DNA of 64,000 nt from Dermanyssus gallinae (taxonomy: Eukaryota; Arthropoda; Arachnida; Mesostigmata; Dermanyssidae), in assembly GCA_003439945.1 (NCBI GenBank), contig QVRM01003901.1, forward strand, positions 248,001 through 312,000, written 5' to 3'. The position numbers and the translations under genes are program-made. Below, piece after piece: positions 1-12,400 of this stretch (positions within the stretch are counted from its first letter, which is position 1; the number at the start of each line of letters is the position of its first letter). A model generated the notes under the pieces. The model had not been told where the DNA came from, searched no databases, and worked only from the letters and a program-made list of their open reading frames with translations.

Positions 1-1146
1 ATATATATATATATATTATTTTTCTTGTTTCTGGAAACTATTTTTAATGATGTTTTAGATACCTCCTACCCCTTAGAATAATGTGATTTGTTGCTTATGC
101 TTCCATTGTTTTATCAATAAATTTTGATTTGGAGTACATGCGGCACTGAGCGGCAGCATTTTACTGAATCTCAAATTCCTTGCAAGGAAAGTATCTATTG
201 AGGGCAGGTGCTGGTTATTAGATGGTATATAGGAGCCGAAAGAGGTATCGCACACGAAAGCAAACATGACAGGTTAAGATTTAATGAGCGTATACGTTTT
301 GGGTTATATACTGGTGGTTTTTGTGGCGCCTGTCTGTGTAGCATTGCTTTTTCAGGGAATTATTCGCATGTTTTGAACGAAAAAAAAGTTTTGAGTAAAT
401 CATATTGCAACCCAAGCTGATAACGACTTGTTTTTCAGTTAAGCGACTGCAGAACTTCAGTCGGGCGCGCCGCAAGCACCTTCCATTGAATCTTTCTACA
501 ATTATTTTTCGTGAAAGCAGCGCAAGGAGTAAAGAACATGGAAAGCAAGGTTAGGGGCCATATATATATATATATATATATAGCAAGAGTAACATCTTGA
601 TTTACATTATAGCTTAGTGGACGGATTTGTAGCGGTGGAAGCTTTGAGGTGTCTGCGACGGGAATTGTATTCGGTTCATGGATCTCTTATCTTTATTATC
701 CCGTTTTTATTGTTCCATATTCCTACCTTCCTAATTATCTAAGAATACGCAAAGTCTTTAGCACGTTTTGAGAAGGCCACATATATATTTCAAAGATTTG
801 GTCTTGTCGATAGCTTTACAAGAATGACGCTCTTCATTCAGCCGTTCTCGAACGGGCACTTTGAGAAGACTGACTGGAAGAGGGCTTCGTTGCTGAAGTT
901 CATCCATTGATGCTTGGAGATGGGGTTGACTGTCAATAACCCTCGGACTGCTTTGGCATCTAGTAGCCCAATCACTATGGCCGAGCTATATTCCGCGCCC
1001 AGGAAGAGAGAGGAACCTCTGGGAGCAGGTTCTTCATCTCAGATACCAAGGAATCGACAGTGCTGGGCGAGGTGATAAGTCCAAGTAAGACCTGGCAAAG
1101 TTTTTGGAATGCCTATATAATCACATAATATTAAATTTCTACAAAT
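1..1146. other. 5' flank without a recognisable gene
   Basis: The window opens in an (AT)n run at 1-16, and a second (AT)n run lies near 561-581. Only short, unconserved-looking reading frames occur on either strand. I see no domain, no tRNA and no clear repeat edge. Confidence 0.5.
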
Positions 1147-1800
1147 TTATGGGGGCGGTGGATCCATGTATCGAAACACGTCTTTAAATCGCGTTTTCGA
1201 TGTTTTCTTACTCAGCATCGATGTCTTCAAGAAGCGATATGCTTGAATCAAAAGGTCTCCGTCCCAATCCATTAAGTGCTTCTCCAGAGTAACTTTAAGT
1301 GTGTGTCTTTGAGCCCGGTGGGCTGGCACGTTTTCTTTGGTATACATGAAATTAACTTTGGATGATAGGTACCGATGGGCATTTTTCGGGCGTTCTTCTT
1401 CTGCAGTATACCAATCGCTTGTTAGTGTACTACAATTTTGCAGTTCGACCATAGAGGCAATTTCACTCTAGGAGATAAAGATGGCGACCATCACATTGCC
1501 AGCCGACCGTTGGGGCTTATCTATTGTAGATGAAAGGAGTCCGAGGTGGCCGTGCAAGCTCGTATGAAGGAACAGAACGTTCAAGCATAAAGCGATGCAT
1601 GCATATGTGTTTGTGTGTTCGTCAAGCGCAGCCTTAAACTGGGCCACATTTTCTTCGTCAGTTGCTGTTTTTGGACGTTCTTCACTTAGGGGTTCGCTGT
1701 TCAGTTTGAAGTTTTCATTATCATCCGTACGCACTTTCCAGTGGTGGTCGATCGAAGCTCTTCGAAACAAGCTTGTTCACTTAATGCTCGCTGAAAGTTG
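1147..1800 (-). mobile_element. Decayed mariner-type transposase fragment
   Basis: On the minus strand, two adjacent frames (1770-1468 and 1452-1147) show mariner-like blocks in the expected order. First comes a linker like ERPKTATDEENV, which resembles the segment between the two helix-turn-helix motifs. Then RSAGNVMVAIF resembles the region before the first catalytic region's WD motif. Last, KENVPAHRAQ sits where mariners have HQDNAPAH around the second catalytic Asp. Here that Asp reads as Glu, and stops and frame changes separate the blocks. Mariner transposases cut and paste DNA at TA dinucleotides through a DDD triad. This copy cannot encode one. I found no convincing terminal inverted repeats, so the ends are approximate. 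Confidence 0.55.
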
Positions 1801-3110
1801 TTCAAAGTTGGACACCAGTAGCAGACACTGGACGACTGTATTCTCGGCCAGGAGATAAGATGGTTCACAGTCGGCGAGCTCGAGATGATAGTAGATGTCC
1901 GGCAAGTTCTCATAGATGGACTGGCATGAAGAGAAGACAGCGATGCCAAGTTTGACGACGACGGTTTGCGCCTTAAACAGGTTTGCACACTCTTTATGAC
2001 GCTGTCACGTCTGCCACGCACCGGTAGAAGCTGCGATATCTGCGCTACTACTACTACTCAATCACGCCGATGATTGGCGTGCAGCGGGGGCAGATGACAG
2101 AGGGTCTCAGCAAGGCTCCAAACAATTGGATTGGTGAAGGTGCTCACCGCAAGTCCAACAATTAGAACTTTAACCAGAGGCTGGTCGGAAACGCAGACAT
2201 ATGTATACGCGATATATGATGCATGGCTATTATCACAATTTCTGCACAGTAGTGGGTTTCCACAACGTAATGCCTGCATACGTCTGCAGACACTGCAGGA
2301 AAGCTTGCGAGAAATACCACGTTAACAGTAGTTAGCTATTGGTAGGCTGCACGGTGCAGCATGTGTTGCTGAGGTCACTGGTCAAACTGATACCAGCTCA
2401 AGTGGCGGGCACTGCAGCAAAACTAGGTAGGAGCTGAAGGCACCGACGATGTCGTCCTTAGTCTCTTAAGCTGGCTGTAAGGAGACTCGGGAGGCCAAAT
2501 TAGATCGAATAGTGGGCCGGGTTAAAATAGCGCTTTTAGTTGGGCCATTTTCAGTTTGCTTGCAAATTACGACTTTTAAACGGCCCCTAAATAGCAACGT
2601 ATGACGAGAGTCACGTCGATCACGTGCAACGTGTATTCTTGAGCGGAAATAATATTTGTACCAAAAATGAGCGAAGCAAACGCTGCTTGGTCATTGACAA
2701 TATGTTACACCCCGATGACAAGGCAACGCGCTATTGCAATGATGTAACTCAGTTGCATACGGCAATTACTAAAGTAATAGACCCGAAACAATATAGAGTA
2801 ACACAACGGTGTTCATATAGGCACGGTGTTCCTATTGTGTTTGGTGGCCCATGTTGAACCCGTGCGAGTGTTATCATTTATATGTATTGTATACCATTTG
2901 TGTGATACCTGAGTGACACATAATATGAGCATTTCTTCCGAAGATGTTTGTTATTTATCAAAATATATCAAAAATGACCTTTTGTTCGGGTGTATGAAAA
3001 GGAGGAAGACTAGCGGCATTGACAAAAACTATATGCCCATGATATAATATGTCAAGTCTCAATTAAAATTTATAACTGTTCCTTGCTTTACTGCACAATG
3101 TGTTTACATT
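1801..3110. other. Upstream region of the Dicer gene, nothing recognised
   Basis: No conserved product or RNA gene is visible. The last bases (TTTACATTAG ending at 3112) look like a 3' splice acceptor after a pyrimidine-rich stretch. A non-coding or short coding 5' exon of the Dicer gene could therefore lie here, but I cannot place it. Confidence 0.35.
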
Positions 3111-3142
3111 AGGAGAAAGAAGAGCCCATTCAACAGAGCAAC

Positions 3143-3289
3143 ATGGACGCCGCTGAAGTCACGCAGGCTCGTTGCTATCAATTGGAAATGTTTGAGTTCG
3201 CTAAGAATCACAACGCGATTATAGTTCTGGGAACTGGAAGCGGGAAGACATTCATTTCGGTTCTTCTCATCAAGCATTTCGAGCACCAG
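3143..3289 (+). CDS. Dicer exon 1: helicase N-terminus with Walker A
   Basis: Codes residues 1-49, phase 0 at its end, donor CAG|GTAATG. It contains a Q-motif-like YQLEMFEFAKNHNAI and the ATP-binding LGTGSGKT. Confidence 0.9.
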
Positions 3290-6200
3290 GTAATGCCAAT
3301 TATACAACAATTATACAATAGAGTACATATATATCGTGTCAAAACCTAGTTTAGCCAGACTTGCAGAGGTTAAAGATTTCGTTAAGATAAGCACTTTTCT
3401 CAAGAGAATGGGACGGGGGACGGGGGCGGCTGTTGCTTAGGGATAAGAGTAAAATTTCAAATTATTTATATTGATGTGACTGGCCAGACATAATTTTACA
3501 CAATGTGCCGTCGCGAGAGAACGAATTGTTCGACGGAGAAACTGGATATAACTGTGTGTTCGGAGGAACTCTGCTTGATCTTAAAGACACTAAACGTAAC
3601 TAGCGAAACAGTATTAGTCGTGTTGAAAACTGTTTGTAATAATCAAAGTCCTATAGTTTTTATTGTACACGTTAAATACATTCAAACATTTTTAACGCTC
3701 ATAAAATAAACACGCTCGAGAAAATGTGCTCATGGGCAAATTTTGATACCAAATCCCCCAAAGGTGGTTTAATTCGTGAATTGATAACCGTAAGTCATGG
3801 GGTCCTATGTTATCAGGGGCGTGGATGCAAGGCGGGCTTATGCTCTATATCTAGACTGTCATCCGCCCCCCTTCCCCTACGGGCTTAGAATCGTAATGAG
3901 GCATATCTTCAATGGTCTGTATCTGGTGGCCACTAACGCCCCCTCGTTGTTAACATAGCACTTTATGGGAATCCGACATCGAGGGACAGGGGATAACGGC
4001 TTGCGGTAATTATATCACAAATCGAATTACGTTGGGTACAAACATATTCCTCATGAAATACGTATACGTTTTATGAGCATATTGGCAACCTATCCGGCCT
4101 ATCAAATCAGTGTAATCAAAATCAGTACTAGTAGTTTCACTATCTCTCCTAAATAAGACATTTCCGCTTTTTTAACGACTTCTGCGACCCCTCAACTGGG
4201 GTAGGGCATCATCTGCTGATTTATTTATGATTTCCTAAAATTAACATATATATTGAAAGGTCGTGTTTTAGGCCGGTATGACACGTGAGCCACAGACGAT
4301 TTAAAACGTATAATATTTACCAAGCAATTTAAAATATCTATAGCCGTGAGAACAAGTTGTTGAGTGAGTTGTAAAATACTTATAGGAATACATTTATTCT
4401 TATAAGTATTTTTAGCGTACGGGCCCAAAAACTAACAGAGGTATATACGATTATCTTAACATACCAGGTATATCCACGCATTTTCTAGACGATTTTCTTA
4501 CCTATTTTTGCCTCCCGCTGAAGCCAAAATATCTCGATTATTTACTCATATGAGCATTTGCATTTTTGTGGTTTATATTAATTTATAGGTGGCAGGATCT
4601 TGGTCAGCTGGAGCTGGTTGCCCTGGAAGCAAAAGGACTATCTTTCTCGCACCCACTGTACCCTTAGTTGAACAGCAGAGTGCTGTTCTTAGACAGCATT
4701 TAGCTGTCAACGTGAAAATGTTTGTCGGTGCAATGCAGGTAATGCTGCTGTTGCTTATTTGATCTAGCTGTTGATGTGGTAGGGAAGGTGACACAGTGTA
4801 CCAAATTGGTGGTAGAGAAAGCGTTGATTATTGAAATCAACGAAAATATGAAGTGTTCAGTACTAAGTTAAATATGTTGACTTGATATTAAGTTCACGTT
4901 TATGTAGCAAGTATTCATTTAGTTAAATGAGTTGTAATTGTCAATAATAATGCTATGTATTAAGTTTTAAATTACATTATGGCTATTGAGTGTGTGAATG
5001 TATGATAATGATTATCATTATTTATTATAATGTTCAATTATTACAACTGTGAGGTATGAACGTTTGAGCCAGGTTCATTATGTTCTGCTCGCTTCTTGTC
5101 TATTCATGGCGCTTATGATAGAAACCACGCTTCTTCTACGAACGGCCAAAGACGTCATCTGTCTTAAAAACATGGCCTCGCGTCGATCGCGGATGACGTT
5201 TTCTACACACATTTTGATATTGTTCAGTATATTCGCTGCACCTGTGCTGAAATTTCTCCAATGTAATGGGTACAAAGTGGTAGGTACTTGATAGCTCGAG
5301 TTACTTCTGTCGTTTTCCAGAATCCGCAACCTATTTAGATTCTACTGCGCTGTGCCTTATATACGACAAGGCCGCCGTGCATGAAACGCTTACTCACTGC
5401 TGCCATAAGGACCTTTCGGCTTTCGGCGAGATGTTTAAACGGCTTAGCTTGCGTAGACCGTCAGAGTGAACAGTTTTACCGCACGGTAGACACGAGAAAG
5501 ATTGGCAGACGGGGGTGCCTATCCTAAGGGCTGACACCACGCGGGAGAAGTTGGGATCCAGCATGGTGCCAAAGTGCAAGAGGACAGGGCTAAAGGGATG
5601 TTGGACCGTTAGAAAGACAGGACGTTCTCTTGCAGATGTTAGCCTATTCATAATTTCTCTTGCGGACTTCTTATACTATCGTTTTATAACTGTTAAGAAG
5701 ATGTTGGCTCATTTGCTCTCTTAGAGCGCCGGTATCAGAGTTGACTGATACCTATCTCCCTAGGTATCTGCCACCATAGTTGCCTTGTTTAGTTCGATCT
5801 TTGCATCCTCGTCAATAAGTATTTCCGCCAGGGAGCCGAATTGATCCAGGAATGCAGCGTAGTACACTACAGCTACTACTCGATGTGGCTTTTCTTATTT
5901 CTATACCTCCGTTCCTGATGGGAAGGCTAACTCTCTCTGATATGTTAGGAATATATGAGAATGTCTCTGGTGGTCTCTTCGTAAGCTAAACGACCTTCAA
6001 TATAGTTGAGAGTATGACACGTTTGTAACTTGTAGACAAATCTTGGTGAACCAAGGTTGTGTCTCCAGAGGCACAGAGCCACTTGCGGGTGCATACTTGT
6101 CAGCCGTGGGCGAATCTTTACCAGGGTCTCTCGTCTAGCATCGAGAGCGCGTGTACTTCATTCAGGCACTACCGGAGAACCTAGAACCTCTAGGTTATTC

Positions 6201-6388
6201 TGAGGGGCACGAGATATCGCAGAGAGTGCTTTTCTGATTGCTTGCTCCTTTAATGGCAACATCTATTCGACGAGGTGAAACCGGTGCAACAATGACCTCT
6301 TTGTTCATAGCCATTGCAATCTTTGAAACCGTCGTAGAGTTAGTGTTGTTAGTACCGTGACAAATATCGTCTCTATTTACCTATCTAG

Positions 6389-6424
<36 letters not shown>

Positions 6425-9400
6425 GAGTGCCATGACCACACTTGTTTCGCCCTCAATTCGCGTCCTCAGCGAGACTTCCTCCGGTTAAGCGACACTCATG
6501 CCGTGGTGCATTCGTCTGCGCTTTGCCGTGCGTTAAGAAAATTTGCATTTTTCTTAACGCACGGCATTTTGTTGAAATTTCGGGTGAAAATCTTTTAATT
6601 GTATTTTCAATAAGAATGATTTATTGTTTTTCTATTTATCATTACAGGTAGACAAATGGTCAGCAAATGAATGGGATGCTAGTTTTGAAGATTGTGGTGT
6701 TCTGGTGATGACACCGGCAGTTTTCAATAATGCTCTGCATCACGGTTTCATGTCGTTGGATCGCGTTAACCTTTTGGTTATGGATGAATGCCATCGTGCC
6801 ACTGGTGATGATCCGTATGTGAGCATAATGAAGGTCTATAAAGAACTAAAAATCGACCAACGACCTCGCGTACTCGGCCTTACGGCATCTGTCATTAACT
6901 CACGGGTAAGTACCCTTGCGTATTTTCTCGTTCAATATATTTGTATCATACCTAATATTTTACTGAAGTAACTTTACCCATTATACTAAATCACTGTACA
7001 AAGCCTCATGCACAATGTTTACAGACGGTAGATTTCATCATAGAATAATAGGCAATAATTGGTTTTGAAGATATATACGTTTTTTCAGACATTTAGGGAA
7101 CTTGCCCTTCGCTTATTATCACGAGGTATTCGAGGCTCATGGATATGGTTTAACCAATACGCTTATATTGCTCGTTTTAAATAATTATGTAATCTTATAC
7201 GCTCGCTGAGCAGAACAAAGCTGTGTCAGTGCTATTGAGATTTAACGCCCCATACTTGCCTTATTTGGCTCAAAGATAATGTGGATGATATGAGGCAACT
7301 AAATGTGTATGAATGCAACATGGGTAACGTTTCAGGTGAACGGAGGCGTGCGTGTATGCAAACAAATTCGAGAACTTGAAGCAACGTTGTTTGCCGCAGC
7401 CAAGACAGCGAGTGGAGCAGATATATTTAGCACGAAACCGCATGAGATTTTGGCTGTTCACACAGACCATAATCCATATAATAAGCTTCCAATCGATCAA
7501 GACCTGCTTGACTCCCTAAAAGGCTGTGCCGATTTCAAAGAATTTCGCAAAAACGTTACTGCTCTTTGCCAGCTTTATGAGTCCTGTGGCTCATATTGCA
7601 CACAGCAATTATTGAAATTTCGTGAGAGAGAGCTGACAAAGGCATTAGAGGCTCCAGACTGTGCAGACGACTTTAAAGCTCACGCCAAAACAAAATGCAC
7701 TATGTTTGCACAGCTGCATAAATTTTTAGGTAGCTCACCGTCTCCGTTAGATATTCCGTCAAAGATGAGCCGCCTGTTGGATATTCTACGTGGATTTTAT
7801 ATTACTGATAAAACCACTGCGGAACAGCCTGTACGCCTTTCTGGAATCGTCTTTGTCAAAGAAAGGATGACAGCATATGTACTCAATCGTTGGATGGGAA
7901 CGTTCTCCGAAGACAAAGATCTAAAATTTGTACAAAGTGCATTCATTGTGGGACACAATCAAAATCCTTTTGGTCGAGACACCGACATGGAATCCTTCCA
8001 AATGAATGCCAAGGCTCAGCGCAAGGTATGTTTAGAATGATTCACTTGGCCTAAGCGATATTTTCGTATTCGAAAAATAGGGGTCATTCTAAATGTTGAA
8101 ATTCTATTGCAGGTTCTGGCAAAATTCCGTGACGGCGAGTACAATTTGCTGTTTGCTACGTCCGTCATCGAAGAGGGCATGGACGTCCCAGAATGCAACC
8201 TCATTGTTCGATTTGATTTGCCACCTGACGTTCGATCGTACACACAGTCGAAGGGCCGCGCTCGTGCTAAACCATCTATTTATGTGTTACTTTCGGACGA
8301 AAAAAGTGCACCGAATACGGCACAAGATCTCAGCAAGTTCCAGCTAACGGAACAATTAGTAATGCACGCATGCGGTCAACGACGACTAGCACCTGAGGTC
8401 GCTGAGAGTCTTGCAACATTAGAAGATGATCCCGATTTGCCCCCTTACATAGTCAAATCAGCTCGGATATCTGCGCAGACAGCTGTTAGCGTTCTTCATA
8501 GCTACTGCCAAGGGTTTTCATCAGAGCCATTTGCCAACGTGTCTCCACAGTTCGACTATGTTGAGAGTGCGGAAGGATTTATATGCAGTTTGAGAATGCC
8601 CTTGATTACACCATTGTGGAACGAGGAAGTAATAACTCCACAGCCATTCGCAAGTAAGAGTAAGGCCCGAGTATATGTCGCTCTTGAAATGTGTCGACGT
8701 TTGCACAAAGCCGGCGAACTTTCAGATAGGCTCTTTCCACGGAAGCGTATTGAGAGGTTGAGCAAATTACAAGAGCTGTGTCCCGAAAAAGACAATGTTC
8801 GTAAAGAACTCAAAAAAGTAAGTAATGTGGCTCCGCTGTTGCGTTACATCAAAACCATACCCGTACTGTGAAAAATCTTAATAAGGAGGAAAATTCAATT
8901 GCTGGCATGGCGTTAATGAATGCACATTATGAAAAATTACAGTCTTGCTGCACATACATATTGTTTCTGCACATACTATGGATACTCAATTTTGATGTAC
9001 GGTGCAATCTTCCAGGTCCGCATCCAATCGGGGTTGTCAAAACAACGTTATGTCTTCCCACGTGCGCAAGCGGTGGCGTTGCAAAACGTTGAAGAAGATT
9101 TAGACCTACCGTGCCCTGTGGATAACACTTACCAGCTGTATGCCATTTATACACAGATAGCAGTTCAACCATCAACTAAGCAGAACTGGAGGAACGACAT
9201 TGATATATTCGATCCCCAGAAGCATAGGACGTGGATGGGCCTTATATTACGGGAAAAACTACCAAATAACCTGCCTAAGTTTCCTATCTACACGAGATCC
9301 GGGGAGGAAGAGGTAAGTAGAAAAACGGTAGCTCCTTTTATATAGGTATGCGTGCTTCTGTAAGCATGTTTTATGTTGTTGCTACCCGCTGCGCCACTTT

Positions 9401-12400
9401 TTAAAGTAAGACAGGCTAGTCTTAACGGTTATGTCGCCGTTTGTCCCATTGCATCATTTAAAGCATCGGTCAGAAGGAATTTTTCGGTTTGCACAGCTGG
9501 AATCTTGCGCACGACCGCAATTGCTATTATGCCAAGAAGCAAGTTATTAAATATACGCGATGCCTGCTTGTTTGTACCGTGATTAAGCCGATAACTGACA
9601 GGCCGTCGCTATCATACTGCTCCGCCGGCAGTAGATTACAAATTGAATAATATTACATTTAAATCTGTCATGTCAAGATTTTCATGAAACGTAAATTAAT
9701 TATGTGTCGCTCTTTAACATACGATTTTTTACACGTCTCATTGTGAAAAAAACAATATTTTGTTTTGTCCAGAAGTCTCGATTATAGAATGCTGGTACTA
9801 ATGATATTGACATTGCAGGTGGATTTGATTTACGCTGGACCTGTAAGGCTTTCGGAAGAGACAAAAAAAATATGTGCTCGGTTCAACCGCTACCTCTTCG
9901 CAGTCGTTCTCGATATAAAAGACAATTCGATGCGCGAATGCAAAGAATTCATCACACCTTGCGTCGTTCCTGTCGATGCTTTATCTTCGGATAATAGTGT
10001 AAATGGAGGTTTCGCTTTAAACGTTGAACTGGCGGCTTCTGTCGGACCCCCTTTTGTACCTGATCATTCACCGTTTATCTTCGACGAAAGTCTATTTGAA
10101 GATGCCGTCGTCGAATTGCTCTATCATATCAATGAAGCTTTGCCGGATTTCTCACGCGAGGTAAGCCCTATTAAAACAATGTAGTATTCTCAAACCGAGC
10201 TGGTCGAGAAGCAGATCAGGTTTTGTCTCCGATTATGGACATCATTAAAGTTTTTTCCCTATACCAGTGCAACATGAATATATCCACCAGCCTAATTAAA
10301 GTTGTATTATTGCCTTCTATGCATGCGTATGCGTCTTTTAGATGAACAACTTATTTGCTGCGCTGCTAGTCCATAATATCCTTCGATGTATTTAGGAAGA
10401 CTGTTTTAGACATAGGTAGCTGTTATGTAGGGATTCCATCACAGTAGTACAAATTAACGTTCTAGAAAGGCGACGTATTTGGTTGAACATTCTCTTTTGT
10501 GACTCATGCCTCTTAGGTGCACACACGAGTCCCGAAGGACGTGTACAGCCGCTACTATGTTCGCTGTACAAGGGAGACCGGCATCGACGGAAAACCGCTT
10601 AGACCAGATTCTACGGGCTATTATAGCTTTGATAAGTATGCCATTTAGTGTGATTATTTACTTGGTAATTGTAGTATCCACCACCCTAACGACCGGACGG
10701 GACCGTTACGAGTTCCCTAGTCTTTCGCTCAAACAACACACGTCCTCTGCCTGGCTCGCACCAACGACTACTAATTCATTTATTCTCATGCCTGCTTATA
10801 TACTCACATATTGCCCGCACATTTAGTGACTTCCCGCGTCTTCGCTAGTAGGGCGGCATCTTCTATTTAGCGCCATATAGTTAGCTTGCTTCGGCATTGC
10901 CGCCAACCGACGCTGTCTATGCCCGCGCTGCTTAACGGACATCGCTATCCTACATGCTCCCCCCCTTCACCGACTTGTTTCGAATTCGGTCCCATCTTCA
11001 CCCACGAACTCCTGTAGCCGACTCGGTGCGCGTCTCATCCGCCGTGGACGTCCTTCACAGGGCGCGCTGTTGTTTTCGTGTTGTTCTTCTGGCGCACCTC
11101 GTCTTTCTTCTTCAGGTCTCTGCTGTGCACCTTGAACCGGGCGCTGTAGATAGCATGGCCTCTGCGCTGCCTGTGCTACCTGTGGTTGAGCGGCACGCGT
11201 CAACCGGTTCCTGTGCCATCTCCTACCGTCTTCTAACTCGTACATGTCTTCACCGACTTGTCTTTATACTCTTGTCGGTGGTCCATACTTCTCCTCCCCC
11301 TTCGCAGCGACTGGTCTCCGTATTCTGACCCAGTTCCCGGGCGCAAACTTGGTTTCCACTGCCGCTCTCCTCCTGTCTGCATACTCCTTTTGTTTGTTCT
11401 GTCTTTTCTCCACTCGCACTCGCTCTTCCTCATCATTCTGATTGGTTTCTTCGCCGGAGACCCGCGTCCAGTTTTGTCCTCATAGACCGTCCATGTAGTA
11501 ATTCAGCGGGTGATTTGCCTGTCGTTGAATGTGCGGTTGCGTTGTATGCGCCGATCATCTCGGTCAGGCGTCTCCGCCGGTCGCCGTTCATTTGGGCGGC
11601 CGACCAGATGAAGCCGCCCAGTGTCCTATTGAACCTTTCCACCAACTCATTTGCTTGAGGGTGGTACACGGGTGTACGTATGTGTCGAATTCCGAATTCG
11701 GTCATAAATTCTTCGAATTCATAGCTCAGGAACTGGGGTCCTTTGTCCGTTACTATGCTAACCGGAATGCCTTCACGGTATATGAGCCGGTGTAGCATGC
11801 CAATGACCCGACGAGCTGTTGTTTCTGCCATGAACTCTACCTCAGCCCACTTCGAATAGTAATCCATGACAATCACCGCGTATCGCGCTTCCGGTCCCAA
11901 TGAGGTGTCCGGGCCTCGGATGTCGACTGCTAGCCTCGTCCACGGCTGGGCTGGCCAGGGCGTCGTCCTCACGGGTGCTGTGGTAGCCACCACTGTCTTT
12001 TCATGTAATGCGCACAACCGGCACTCTCGTACCGCTTCCTCTACCATTTTGTCCATTCCAGGCCACCAGAACGTGTTTCGCAGTCGATGTTTCGTCTTCA
12101 CCACCAAACATGTCTTCTGTCGGCAGTCGAGAGAGCATGTCGGGTACATTATTTGTTATACCGCTTCTAAATTTTACCATAAATGAGTAGTTTCTCAGCC
12201 TTTCTACCCACCGACCTATCCTCATTGGCGCTTGTCCCTCCCCTTGTAGCCAAGTAGTGCTATCAGCGCCTGATGGTCTGTCCGTAACGTAAACGTTCTT
12301 CCCCACAGGAACGTGTGCCACCGTTCGATCGCAAACACGCTCGCCAATGCCTCCCTCTCTCCTGTGGAATACCTTTGCTGTGTAGGTGTTAGCGAGCACG

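Noticed and set aside
6524..6566. Pre-miRNA in the Dicer intron
   Set aside because: An 18-bp stem is too short for a typical animal pre-miRNA and there is no flanking lower stem.
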